This document shows positions 1 through 7,537 of a DNA stretch of 64,000 nucleotides, piece by piece; the stretch's first letter is position 1, and each line of letters starts with the position of its first letter. Made by a program: the position numbers and the translations under genes. This DNA is from Novosphingobium aureum (GTDB lineage Bacteria; Pseudomonadota; Alphaproteobacteria; Sphingomonadales; Sphingomonadaceae). The stretch covers positions 124,001-188,000 of the forward strand of contig NZ_JADZGI010000001.1 of NCBI RefSeq assembly GCF_015865035.1. The letters are read 5' to 3'. The notes under the pieces were generated by a model. The model made no database searches and was not told the origin of the DNA. It saw only the letters and a list, made by a program, of their open reading frames with translations.

Positions 1-203
1 GGCTTGTCGGCGAGGAAGGCCTCGGACAGGCCGTGGACCGCCTCGGCCTCGGCAGGCATCGAACGCTCGGGATTGAAATAGGCGTGGTAGCTGCGACCGG
101 TCTCGACCCGGTTGACCATCTCCACGCAGCCGATTTCAACCATCCGGTCCCCGTTCTTCGGGTCGAATCCGGTCGTTTCGGTGTCGAAGATAATCTCTCG
201 CAT
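1..203 (-). CDS. dnaQ: DNA polymerase III epsilon subunit (proofreading exonuclease), N-terminal part
   Basis: The reverse strand from an ATG at 203 encodes an N-terminus beginning MREIIFDTETTGFDP, the ExoI motif (catalytic Asp and Glu in DTETTG) of DnaQ 3'-5' exonucleases. It continues through a VEIGCVEM segment typical of the family. The gene leaves the window at position 1, so about 68 codons are visible and the C-terminus is unseen. It lies at the end of the leftward coaE-aroE-maf-ppsR series next to the candidate origin. It may have its own promoter (see 211-239). I am confident of the family; the start is well placed because the motif begins at residue 7. Confidence 0.9.
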   Translation of the reverse strand, partial: MREIIFDTETTGFDPKNGDRMVEIGCVEMVNRVETGRSYHAYFNPERSMPAEAEAVHGLSEAFLADK

Positions 204-210
204 CTTCTCT

Positions 211-239
211 CATATCTGCCTGCCAGAGCCCCTGCGCAA
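211..239 (-). promoter_or_regulatory. Putative leaderless promoter of dnaQ
   Basis: On the reverse strand TTGCGC (239-234) and GATATG (216-211) are separated by 17 bp, and the dnaQ ATG follows 7 nt after the second hexamer. This would place transcription start at or next to the start codon. The 7 nt AGAGAAG could also be a weak ribosome-binding site on a longer transcript. Not proven. Confidence 0.35.
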
Positions 240-253
240 GGGGCCTGCGGCGA

Positions 254-883
254 TTATTCTTGGCCGCTCAGCGCAGCGACGATGCGCTCTACCTCGCGGC
301 CTGTCTCTTCGAGGCTGGTACCGGTATCGATGACGAAATCGGCGCGTGCGCGCTTCTGCGCATCGGGTACCTGAAGTCCCAGAATCTGCTCGAATTTCGC
401 CTCGGTCATTCCCGGACGCGCCAGCACCCTGCGGCGCTGTTCGGCAGCGGGTGCGGAGACCACCGCGACGGCATCGAGCCCCCGGTATCCGCCCTTTTCG
501 TAAAGCAGTGGTATATCGAAGACCACGAGGGGTGCCCCGGGATGGGACATGAGAAAGGCCTCGCGCCGCGCGCCGACGGCGGGATGGACGATCGCTTCGA
601 GTCGCGCGAGCGCCTCCTTGTCGCCGAACACCGCCGCGCCCAGCTTCGCCCGGTCGACGCCCTGCGCGCCCGTGGTACCGGGAAAGGCCTCCTCGATAGC
701 GGGCAGTAACGCACCTTCAGGGCCCTGCAGAAGGTGAACCTCGGCATCTGCATCGAAGACCGGCACACCCAGCTCGCGAAACATCTGCGCGACGGTCGAC
801 TTGCCCATGCCGATCGAGCCGGTGAGACCCAGGATCTTCGGTCCCGAACGGCCTCGCGCCTCAGGGTTCAGAGCGCCGCTCAC
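254..883 (-). CDS. coaE: Dephospho-CoA kinase
   Basis: Catalyses the last step of coenzyme A synthesis, phosphorylating dephospho-CoA at the ribose 3'-hydroxyl with ATP. The 209-residue product has a Walker A loop GSIGMGKS at residues 22-29, the family's FDAD segment shortly after, and an HP motif in the CoA-binding region. The ATG at 883 lies 2 nt after the aroE stop codon, so the two are probably co-transcribed and coupled. The N-terminus is about 15 residues longer than a minimal CoaE, so a later start cannot be excluded. The order dnaQ-coaE-aroE-maf is conserved beside alphaproteobacterial origins. Confidence 0.92.
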   Translation of the reverse strand: MSGALNPEARGRSGPKILGLTGSIGMGKSTVAQMFRELGVPVFDADAEVHLLQGPEGALLPAIEEAFPGTTGAQGVDRAKLGAAVFGDKEALARLEAIVHPAVGARREAFLMSHPGAPLVVFDIPLLYEKGGYRGLDAVAVVSAPAAEQRRRVLARPGMTEAKFEQILGLQVPDAQKRARADFVIDTGTSLEETGREVERIVAALSGQE

Positions 884-885
884 GG

Positions 886-1776
886 TCAGGCCTGCAGCAT
901 GGCGCGCAGCTCGGCATCGTGCTCGCGCGGCGGCTTCTCGCCAAAGAAGCGGGTGAAGGCGATGTCGGCCTGCCCGATCAGCATCGAGAGTCCGTCGACG
1001 GTGCGCAGCCCTTGCGCCTCGGCCTGTGCCAGCAGCGGGGTATGCAGAGGACTGGTGACGATGTCGTAGACCACGCTGCCCGGCGGTACGTGGCTGAAGT
1101 CGAAGGCGAGGGGAGGCTGCCCGGTCATGCCGAGCGGGCTCGCATTGACGATAAGATCGCAGCAGTGCGCGCGGTCATCGAATTCGAAATCGGTCGCTTC
1201 GGCGAAGTGGGCGATGTCGACCGCGTGGTGCTCGCCCTCGGGATCGAGCTCGTCGAGCAATGCGCGGGCCTTGTCGGGATTGCGCGCGGCGAGCACGATG
1301 ACGAAGTGCTCGCGCGCCAGCGCCGCAACGATGGCGCGCGCCGCACCGCCCGTGCCCAGCACGCGCGCCATGCGGAACAGATGGGTGCGCTCGAGCAGCG
1401 GGCGCAGCGGTTCGAGGAAGCCGGGCGCATCGGTGTTGTAGCCAGTCAGCGTCCCATCATCCTCGCGCACCACGGTGTTCACCGCGCCGATCTGCCCGGC
1501 GACCGGGTCGATCCGGTCGAGCAGACCCATGACCGCCAGCTTATGCGGCATCGTCACGTTGCACCCGCGCCAGTCGGGATCGACGCGCCGCGCGGCGATG
1601 TAGTCGGGCAGTGCATCCACGCTCACCCGGCAATGCAGATAGCGCGCCTCGAGACCCAGCTTGTCCAGCCAGAAGCCGTGGAGCGCGGGCGACTTGGACT
1701 GGGCGATGGGATCGCCGATCACCTCGGCATAGGGCACGCCGAGCGGACGGTCGGTGTTTGCGTCGAAACCGCTCAT
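886..1776 (-). CDS. aroE: Shikimate dehydrogenase
   Basis: Reduces 3-dehydroshikimate to shikimate with NADPH in the shikimate pathway. The 296-residue protein shows the substrate-binding SKSPALH segment near the N-terminus, the catalytic Lys in NVTMPHK, the catalytic Asp in NTDAPGF, and the NADP-binding glycine motif GTGGAAR in the middle. Length is normal for AroE. The start codon overlaps the maf stop codon by 4 nt (1773-1776), which implies translational coupling. The next gene, coaE, begins 2 nt downstream of its stop. No unusual residues were noticed. Confidence 0.94.
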   Translation of the reverse strand: MSGFDANTDRPLGVPYAEVIGDPIAQSKSPALHGFWLDKLGLEARYLHCRVSVDALPDYIAARRVDPDWRGCNVTMPHKLAVMGLLDRIDPVAGQIGAVNTVVREDDGTLTGYNTDAPGFLEPLRPLLERTHLFRMARVLGTGGAARAIVAALAREHFVIVLAARNPDKARALLDELDPEGEHHAVDIAHFAEATDFEFDDRAHCCDLIVNASPLGMTGQPPLAFDFSHVPPGSVVYDIVTSPLHTPLLAQAEAQGLRTVDGLSMLIGQADIAFTRFFGEKPPREHDAELRAMLQA

Positions 1777-2354
1777 GCACCCACTCCTTCACGGCGCAGC
1801 GCCGCCTGGACCTTGAGCAGCGGCATGCCCAGGATCGTGAAATAGTCGCCCTCGATGGCCTCGAACAACTGCACGCCGCGTCCCTCGATACGGAACACGC
1901 CGACGCAGCCGCCGACCTCGGGCCATTCGGCATCGAGATAGCGCTCGATGAATGAGTCGCTCAAGGAGGCGACATTGAGGCGCGCCTGCGCCGCCTCGGC
2001 CCATGTCACCGCGCCGTCGCGCGCGAGCGCGGCTGCGCTGTGCAGCACCATGACCTTGCCAGAGAAGAACCGCAGGTGCTCTGCCGCGGCCGCGCGGTCG
2101 GCGGGTTTGTCGAAGCGGCGTCCCCCGCACACGACGAGCGAGTCACTGCCGAGGACGAGTGCGCCGGGTGTTTCACGTGAAACAGCGAGCGCCTTCTCCG
2201 ATGCCAGTGCAAGCGCGACCGCATCGGGCGCGGCATCGCCCATGCTGGCCTCGAGCGCGCGCTCGTCGATGTGCGCCGGGCTGACGGTGAAGGGAATGTC
2301 CGCAGCCTCGAGCATGGCACGGCGCGATGCGCTCTTGGAGGCGAGGGTGATCAT
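1773..2354 (-). CDS. maf: Maf/YceF nucleoside triphosphate pyrophosphatase
   Basis: Maf proteins hydrolyse non-canonical or modified nucleoside triphosphates (house-cleaning; dTTP/UTP or m7GTP depending on subgroup). The 193-residue product begins MITLASKSASRRAML, the phosphate-binding ASKSxxR signature, and has the LGSDSL motif around residues 68-73 with the metal-binding Asp. It overlaps aroE by 4 nt. A perfect palindromic parS site (2169-2184) sits inside the coding sequence, so part of the gene also serves chromosome segregation. I cannot assign substrate specificity from sequence alone. Confidence 0.9.
   Translation of the reverse strand: MITLASKSASRRAMLEAADIPFTVSPAHIDERALEASMGDAAPDAVALALASEKALAVSRETPGALVLGSDSLVVCGGRRFDKPADRAAAAEHLRFFSGKVMVLHSAAALARDGAVTWAEAAQARLNVASLSDSFIERYLDAEWPEVGGCVGVFRIEGRGVQLFEAIEGDYFTILGMPLLKVQAALRREGVGA
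2169..2184. other. parS site 1, TTTCACGTGAAA class
   Basis: Exact 16-bp palindrome TGTTTCACGTGAAACA, the classic ParB-binding parS sequence, inside maf. It lies about 1.1-1.4 kb left of the candidate origin and about 13 kb from parAB. Confidence 0.93.
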
Positions 2355-2403
2355 GGCAGGTCCTGCTTCGTCGATTGGCCAAGGGTCAGATGGCCGTCTT
2401 GGG

Positions 2404-3249
2404 TCAAATGGGCTTGGGGCCGATCTGGCCGGTGCGCCCGGCAGCCTTGCGCTCGTTGTAGAGGTTGATCACCGCCGCGGCGGTCTCCTCGATCGAGCGA
2501 CGGGTGACGTCGATCACCGGCCAGGAATTGTCGGCGAACATGCGGCGCGCGTACTTGACCTCGCTCACCACCATCTCTTCCTGCACATAGTCGGTATCGG
2601 GCGACTGGCTGAGCGAGAGCAGGCGGTTGCGGCGCACCTGGATGAGGCGCTCGGGCGCGGTGGTGAGGCCGACGACCAGCGGGCGCTTCAACCCGAAGAG
2701 CGAAGAGGGCGGAGGGCTCTCGGGCACGATTGGGATGTTGGCGACCTTGAAGCCACGATTGGCAAGGTAGATCGAGGTCGGCGTCTTGGAGGTGCGCGAA
2801 ACGCCCGCCAGCACGATATCGGCCTCTTCCCAGTCTTCCCAGGCGATGCCGTCGTCGTGGGCGATGGTGAACTGGATCGCATCGACGCGCGCGAAATAGG
2901 CATCGTCGAGGCGGTGCTGGCGGCCCGGACGACCCTTGGCTTCCTGCCCGAGCAATGCCTCGAGCGCGTCCGTCACCCCGTCAAGCACCGCAATCGCGGG
3001 CAGGCCGAGCTGCTGGCAAGTCTCCTCGAGCCGGCTACGGGTATCCTCGTTGACGAGCGTGAAGAACACGAGCCCGGGGTTCGAGGCGATCTCGCCCATG
3101 ATCCGGTCGAGGTGCTGTTGCGAGCGCACCATCGGCCAGAAATGGCGCAAAACCTCGGTATCGTCGAACTGCGCGAGCGCCGCCTTGGCGATCATCTCGA
3201 GCGTCTCGCCGGTCGAATCCGAAAGCAGATGCAGATGAAAACGCGCCAT
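2404..3249 (-). CDS. ppsR: Pyruvate,phosphate dikinase / PEP synthase regulatory protein (DUF299 family)
   Basis: Bifunctional serine/threonine kinase and pyrophosphorylase that switches PEP synthase or pyruvate phosphate dikinase off and on. The 281-residue product starts MARFHLHLLSDSTGET, the usual N-terminus of the family, and carries the P-loop GVSRTSKT at residues 149-156. An in-frame extension to 3474 exists but the family start is the ATG at 3249. In Caulobacter and Rickettsia the homologue is the first gene on this side of the origin, which matches the non-coding region at 3250-3597 here. The stop lies 49 nt from the maf start. Confidence 0.9.
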   Translation of the reverse strand: MARFHLHLLSDSTGETLEMIAKAALAQFDDTEVLRHFWPMVRSQQHLDRIMGEIASNPGLVFFTLVNEDTRSRLEETCQQLGLPAIAVLDGVTDALEALLGQEAKGRPGRQHRLDDAYFARVDAIQFTIAHDDGIAWEDWEEADIVLAGVSRTSKTPTSIYLANRGFKVANIPIVPESPPPSSLFGLKRPLVVGLTTAPERLIQVRRNRLLSLSQSPDTDYVQEEMVVSEVKYARRMFADNSWPVIDVTRRSIEETAAAVINLYNERKAAGRTGQIGPKPI

Positions 3250-3413
3250 TTTTCGGCCTGGGATCGTCCTGTGGGGCTGGGGACCAGCCTGTGGAAACCA
3301 CCCGGCATAAACCACGGGACAGAACCGGTGACAACCGGGCGGGCACTTTTCCTCCCCGATGTCACCGATTGGCTCCTCGGGTTCTGGACAGGGCGCGAGA
3401 ACAACCCACAGGC

Positions 3414-3422
3414 TGTGGACAA
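3414..3422 (-). promoter_or_regulatory. DnaA-box-like 9-mer
   Basis: TGTGGACAA, reverse complement TTGTCCACA, one mismatch from the TTATCCACA consensus. It is immediately followed by GGATAAG. It lies in the centre of the candidate origin. Confidence 0.6.
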
Positions 3423-3522
3423 GGCGGATAAGCTTTTCTTGACGACGAGCCGGTTCAGAGTCGCATGGACTCAAGAACCCTGTTCATCCCGGGACAAATC
3501 GGGCATTGCCCGGCCGTCCCCG

Positions 3523-3531
3523 ATATCCACA
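3523..3531 (+). promoter_or_regulatory. DnaA-box-like 9-mer
   Basis: ATATCCACA, one mismatch (first base) from TTATCCACA, 22 bp left of the AT-rich tract. Confidence 0.6.
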
Positions 3532-3553
3532 GGACCAACAGACTCCATCTACC

Positions 3554-3582
3554 TTATATAAAAATCTCTATTTTTTTTGTTT
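3554..3582. other. AT-rich tract, candidate DNA unwinding element and hemE promoter region
   Basis: 26 of 29 bases are A or T, including eight consecutive T, in otherwise GC-rich DNA. It starts with TTATATA, which could also be a -10 element for hemE 40 bp downstream. In Caulobacter the origin likewise overlaps hemE transcription. Confidence 0.55.
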
Positions 3583-3597
3583 GGACGAAAGAACGCG

Positions 3598-4626
3598 ATG
3601 CCTGGCCTTCTCCTCGACACCCTGCGCGGCACGAACAGCAACAAGCGCCCGACCTGGCTCATGCGCCAGGCAGGACGCTACCTGCCCGAGTATCGTGCCC
3701 TGCGCGCCGAGAAGGGTGGTTTCCTCGCGCTGGTCTACGATACCGAGGCCGCAGCCGAGATCACGTTGCAGCCGATCCAGCGTTTCGGTTTCGACGGCGC
3801 GATCCTCTTCTCCGACATCCTGATCGTGCCTTACGCCATGGGTCAGGACCTTCAGTTCCTGGCAGGCGAGGGGCCAAAGCTCTCGCCCCGCCTCGTTGAT
3901 CATGCCCTCGGAACTCTCGAAGCGGTCCCTGAACGACTCTCGCCGATCTACGAGACGGTGCGCCTCGTCTCGGCTGCGCTCGATGCCGACAAGACGATGC
4001 TGGGCTTTGCAGGATCGCCCTGGACGGTCGCTACGTACATGACCGCGGGCGAGGGTAGCCGTGACCAGCACGAGACCCGCGCCATGGCTTACAGGGACCC
4101 CCAGGGCTTTCAGGCGATCATCGATGCGGTGAGTCAGGTTACCATCGAATATCTGTGCGGGCAGATCGAGGCAGGTGCCGAAGCGGTCCAGCTGTTCGAT
4201 TCATGGGCAGGCACGCTTTCGCCCGCACAGTTCGAACGCTGGGTCATCGCGCCAAACGCCGCCATCGTCGCGGCGGTGAAGGCGCGCCATCCCGAGACAC
4301 CGATCATCGGCTTTCCGAAGGGAGCAGGCGAAAAGCTTCCTGCCTATGCCCGCGAGACCGGTGTAGACGCTCTGGGGATCGACGAGACTATCGACCCGAT
4401 CTGGGCCGCGCGCGAACTGCCTGCCGGAATGCCGGTGCAGGGCAACCTCGACCCGCTGTTGCTGCTCGCGGGCGGCGAGGAACTCGATCAGGCGGCGACG
4501 CATGTGCTCGAGGCCTTTGCCGAGCGTCCGCACGTCTTCAACCTCGGCCACGGTATCGGGCAGCACACCCCGATCGCGCACGTCGAGCGCCTGCTGGCGA
4601 CCGTGCGGGGCTGGAGCCGCGGCTAA
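3598..4626 (+). CDS. hemE: Uroporphyrinogen decarboxylase
   Basis: Decarboxylates the four acetate side chains of uroporphyrinogen III to give coproporphyrinogen III in heme synthesis. The 342-residue protein has the N-terminal signature RPTWLMRQAGRYLPEYR, the substrate-binding GFAGSPWT segment, and the GNLDP motif near the C-terminus. I chose the ATG at 3598; a TTG 21 nt upstream would run into the T-tract and has no ribosome-binding site. It is the first gene right of the candidate origin, and hemJ follows 136 nt later in the same direction. Confidence 0.95.
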   Translation: MPGLLLDTLRGTNSNKRPTWLMRQAGRYLPEYRALRAEKGGFLALVYDTEAAAEITLQPIQRFGFDGAILFSDILIVPYAMGQDLQFLAGEGPKLSPRLVDHALGTLEAVPERLSPIYETVRLVSAALDADKTMLGFAGSPWTVATYMTAGEGSRDQHETRAMAYRDPQGFQAIIDAVSQVTIEYLCGQIEAGAEAVQLFDSWAGTLSPAQFERWVIAPNAAIVAAVKARHPETPIIGFPKGAGEKLPAYARETGVDALGIDETIDPIWAARELPAGMPVQGNLDPLLLLAGGEELDQAATHVLEAFAERPHVFNLGHGIGQHTPIAHVERLLATVRGWSRG

Positions 4627-4762
4627 CAGCCTGAGTGGCCCCTAAAAGCAGGACTTGCAGCCGGGCCCGCAGCGCCTAGATGCTGTCCGGCAAAGCGGGC
4701 CATTCAAGCGGCGCGATTCCCGGGCAGGAAGCGCGCGGAACCGATCCTTTCAAGAGGGACCT

Positions 4763-5206
4763 ATGGAGCAGATCTTGCAGACCACCTACCTCTGGCTCAA
4801 GGCCGGCCACGTCATCTTCGTGATCTTCTGGATGGCGGGGCTGTTCATGCTCCCGCGCTACTACGTCTACCATCAGGAGAGCGAGCCCGGTTCGGCGGAG
4901 GAGGCGCGCTGGATCGATCGCGAGGCCAAGCTGCGCAAGATCATCCTGACGCCCTCGATCATCGCGGTCTGGCTCTTCGGCATTGCGCTGGCGACCACCA
5001 TGGACCTGTGGTCGCAGCCCTGGCTCCATGCCAAGCTGCTCTTCGTGCTCGGTCTCAGTGGCTACCATGGCTGGCTTGCGGCCTACGGCAAGAAGCTGGC
5101 GCGCGGCGAGCGTACGCTCTCGGGCAAGCAGCTGCGCCTGCTCAACGAGATTCCCGGACTCGCCGCCGCGGTGATTGTGGTGCTGGTGATCGTGCGCCCG
5201 TTCTGA
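4763..5206 (+). CDS. hemJ: Protoporphyrinogen IX oxidase, HemJ type
   Basis: Integral membrane oxidase converting protoporphyrinogen IX to protoporphyrin IX, the penultimate heme step, in many alphaproteobacteria and cyanobacteria. The 147-residue protein has four hydrophobic segments. It contains the conserved GHV segment with His16 early in the first helix, the LPRYYVYH loop, and the LHAKLLFVLGLSGYHGW segment of the family. The ATG at 4763 follows an AGAGGGAC ribosome-binding site, so the longer in-frame start at 4655 is unlikely. It pairs with hemE upstream; hemB lies 24 kb to the right in this window. Confidence 0.9.
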   Translation: MEQILQTTYLWLKAGHVIFVIFWMAGLFMLPRYYVYHQESEPGSAEEARWIDREAKLRKIILTPSIIAVWLFGIALATTMDLWSQPWLHAKLLFVLGLSGYHGWLAAYGKKLARGERTLSGKQLRLLNEIPGLAAAVIVVLVIVRPF

Positions 5207-5448
5207 ATCGCGCGGTCATGGCAGGCCGGAGCCGGATCATCGGCCCGGTTCGTCGCATAATTGCACGCGATGGTCGCCGCGCGCGCGGTCCTCGACGTAT
5301 CTGCGATTGATTCCTGGCCCATCTGCGCCTATCTGCGTGACTGACCGGCTTGAGGGCAGCGACGCCCGTTCGCTTGCCCGGATCCGCTTTCCCCAAGCCC
5401 CATGATCCGTCGGCCGCTTTCCAATCTTTCCATCCGGAATCCACGCAG

Positions 5449-6705
5449 ATGCATCTCAAAGAACTGAAAAAGAAAACGCCGGCCGAACTGGTCGAAATGG
5501 CAGAGGATCTGGGCGTCGAAGGCGCCTCCACCATGCGCCGCCAGGATCTCATGTTCGGGATTCTCAAGGAAGTCGCCGAGGACGGCGAGGAAATCATGGG
5601 TCTTGGCACCATCGAGGTGCTGACCGACGGTTTCGGCTTCCTGCGCAGCCCCGAGGCGAACTACCTCGCGGGGCCTGACGACATCTACGTCTCGCCCAAC
5701 CAGGTCCGCAAATGGGGCCTGCGCACCGGCGATACCGTGGAAGGCGAGATCCGCGCCCCGCGTGACGGCGAGCGCTACTTCGCGATCACCAAGCTGACCA
5801 AGGTCAACTTCGACGATCCCGACGCCGTGCGCCACCGCACCAACTTCGACAACCTGACCCCGCTCTATCCCGAGCAGCGCCTGCAGCTCGACACCCTCGA
5901 CCCCACGGTCAAGGACAAGTCGGCGCGCGTGATCGACCTGATCAGCCCGCAGGGCAAGGGCCAGCGCGCGCTCATCGTCGCGCCGCCGCGTACGGGTAAG
6001 ACCGTGCTGCTGCAGAACATGGCGAAGGCCATCACCGACAACCATCCCGAGGTGTTCCTCCTCGTCCTGCTCGTCGACGAGCGTCCCGAGGAAGTCACCG
6101 ACATGCAGCGCTCGGTCAACGGCGAGGTCATCTCCTCGACCTTCGACGAGCCCGCACAGCGCCACGTCCAGGTCGCTGAGATGGTTATCGAAAAGGCCAA
6201 GCGCCTCGTCGAGCACAAGCGCGACGTGGTCATCCTGCTCGACTCGATCACGCGTCTGGGCCGCGCCTACAACACCGTGGTGCCGAGCTCGGGCAAGGTC
6301 CTGACCGGCGGTGTCGACGCCAACGCCCTGCAGCGCCCCAAGCGCTTCTTCGGTGCTGCGCGCAACATCGAGGAGGGCGGTTCGCTCTCGATCATCGCGA
6401 CCGCGCTCATCGACACCGGCAGCCGCATGGACGAAGTCATCTTCGAAGAGTTCAAGGGCACCGGTAACTCGGAAATCGTCCTTGATCGCAAGGTTGCCGA
6501 CAAGCGCATCTTCCCCGCGCTCGACGTGGGCAAGTCGGGCACCCGCAAGGAAGAGCTGCTGGTTCCCAAGGACCAGCTCTCCAAGATGTGGCTGCTGCGC
6601 CGGATTCTCATGCAGATGGGAACCGTCGACGCCATGGAGTTCTTGCTCGACAAGATGAAGAACTCGAAGACCAACGAGGACTTCTTCGCGAACATGAACC
6701 AGTAA
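5449..6705 (+). CDS. rho: Transcription termination factor Rho
   Basis: Hexameric RNA-dependent ATPase/helicase that terminates transcription at Rho-dependent sites. The 418-residue product has the helix-extended-loop N-terminal region (residues 1-45), a cold-shock-like RNA-binding domain with GFGFLRS at 61-67, Walker A APPRTGKT at 178-185, and the Q- and R-loop region further on. The ATG at 5449 is the family start; an upstream in-frame extension to 5350 is not conserved-looking. About 240 bp without genes precede it, with room for leader regulation, but I see no specific structure there. Its place right after hemE-hemJ is typical of alphaproteobacteria. Confidence 0.96.
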   Translation: MHLKELKKKTPAELVEMAEDLGVEGASTMRRQDLMFGILKEVAEDGEEIMGLGTIEVLTDGFGFLRSPEANYLAGPDDIYVSPNQVRKWGLRTGDTVEGEIRAPRDGERYFAITKLTKVNFDDPDAVRHRTNFDNLTPLYPEQRLQLDTLDPTVKDKSARVIDLISPQGKGQRALIVAPPRTGKTVLLQNMAKAITDNHPEVFLLVLLVDERPEEVTDMQRSVNGEVISSTFDEPAQRHVQVAEMVIEKAKRLVEHKRDVVILLDSITRLGRAYNTVVPSSGKVLTGGVDANALQRPKRFFGAARNIEEGGSLSIIATALIDTGSRMDEVIFEEFKGTGNSEIVLDRKVADKRIFPALDVGKSGTRKEELLVPKDQLSKMWLLRRILMQMGTVDAMEFLLDKMKNSKTNEDFFANMNQ

Positions 6706-6745
6706 GCGGGCGCAGGCTCGCGACAGGACGCAAGGGGGCTCCATC

Positions 6746-7459
6746 GTGTCAATTCTCGAGACTCTCGTCGTGGCGGCCTCTCCGGGCGGCCCAGGCGAGA
6801 TCTGGAACCATATCGTCAATGACTTCTCGAACCTGTCCGAGCCCGCCGCGCTGGCGGCCTTCGGGCAGGTCCTGATGATCGACCTGCTGCTGGCGGGCGA
6901 CAATGCCATCGTCGTGGGTGCGCTTGCGGCGGGACTGCCAGCGGCCGACCGCAAGAAGGTGATCCTGATCGGCATCGGCGCCGCGCTCGTGCTGCGCATC
7001 GCCTTTGCCCTGATGGTGACCTGGCTGATGGGGGTCGTCGGGCTGATCTTCGCCGGCGGGCTGCTGCTCTTGTGGGTCGCCTGGAAGTTCTGGCGCGAGC
7101 TGCGCGCCGACAGCGGCAATGTCGGCTCGCCCGAGATCGAAGGCGACGAGCATTCGGGCCTCAAGTCCGCCCGCAGCTTCGCGGGCGCGGCATGGGCAGT
7201 GGCAGTCGCCGACGTCTCGATGAGTCTCGACAACGTGCTCGCGGTCGCGGGCGCGGCGCGCGAGCACCCGGGCATCCTGATCGTCGGCCTGCTGCTCTCG
7301 GTGGTGCTGATGGGCCTCGCGGCCAATCTCATCGCCCGCTACATCGAGCGCTATCGCTGGATCGGCTACGTGGGTCTTGCCGTGATCGTCTATGTCGCGG
7401 TCAAGATGATCTACGATGGATGGATCGATCCGCAGCTGGGAATCATCTCGCTGTTCTGA
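6746..7459 (+). CDS. TerC/YjbE-family integral membrane protein
   Basis: A 237-residue membrane protein with about seven hydrophobic segments. It carries the two acidic TerC-family motifs: DLLLAGDNAIVVG near residues 46-58 and VADVSMSLDNVLAVAG in the second half. Family members are linked to metal ion (manganese, calcium) export, alkaline response and tellurite phenotypes; the substrate here is unknown. The start is a GTG at 6746 behind AAGGGGG. It ends just before a strong bidirectional terminator shared with the convergent qor-like gene. Confidence 0.82.
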   Translation: MSILETLVVAASPGGPGEIWNHIVNDFSNLSEPAALAAFGQVLMIDLLLAGDNAIVVGALAAGLPAADRKKVILIGIGAALVLRIAFALMVTWLMGVVGLIFAGGLLLLWVAWKFWRELRADSGNVGSPEIEGDEHSGLKSARSFAGAAWAVAVADVSMSLDNVLAVAGAAREHPGILIVGLLLSVVLMGLAANLIARYIERYRWIGYVGLAVIVYVAVKMIYDGWIDPQLGIISLF

Positions 7460-7479
7460 TTGATCGGCCCATCTCATTG

Positions 7480-7518
7480 AAAAGGCCCGGTATCGTCATG
7501 CGATTCCGGGCCTTTTTC
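7480..7518. terminator. Bidirectional intrinsic terminator
   Basis: Stem AAAAGGCCCGG / CCGGGCCTTTTT around a 15-nt loop, with A and T runs on either side, between the convergent terC-like gene and the quinone oxidoreductase gene. Confidence 0.85.
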
Positions 7519-7537
7519 ATGGTAGTGGGTGTCAGTC

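Larger units (their letters stand above)
3250..3597. other. Candidate chromosomal replication origin (oriC)
   Basis: A 348-bp non-coding region between divergent ppsR and hemE, the gene pair that flanks the origin in Caulobacter and Rickettsia. It contains two DnaA-box-like 9-mers one mismatch from TTATCCACA (3414-3422 and 3523-3531), weaker TGTGG-type words (3270-3274, 3290-3298), three GANTC sites (3458-3462, 3468-3472, 3541-3545) and an AT-rich tract next to hemE (3554-3582). Transcription diverges from it on both sides. No TTAA words were found, so there is no sign of CtrA boxes. The gene context is direct observation; origin function is inference. Confidence 0.72.

Noticed and set aside
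3401..3410. ACAACCCACA as a DnaA box
   Set aside because: Three mismatches from TTATCCACA, so I did not list it as a box.
5329..7332. Long reverse-strand open frames over rho and other genes
   Set aside because: High-GC codon bias produces long antisense frames; none has a family signature.
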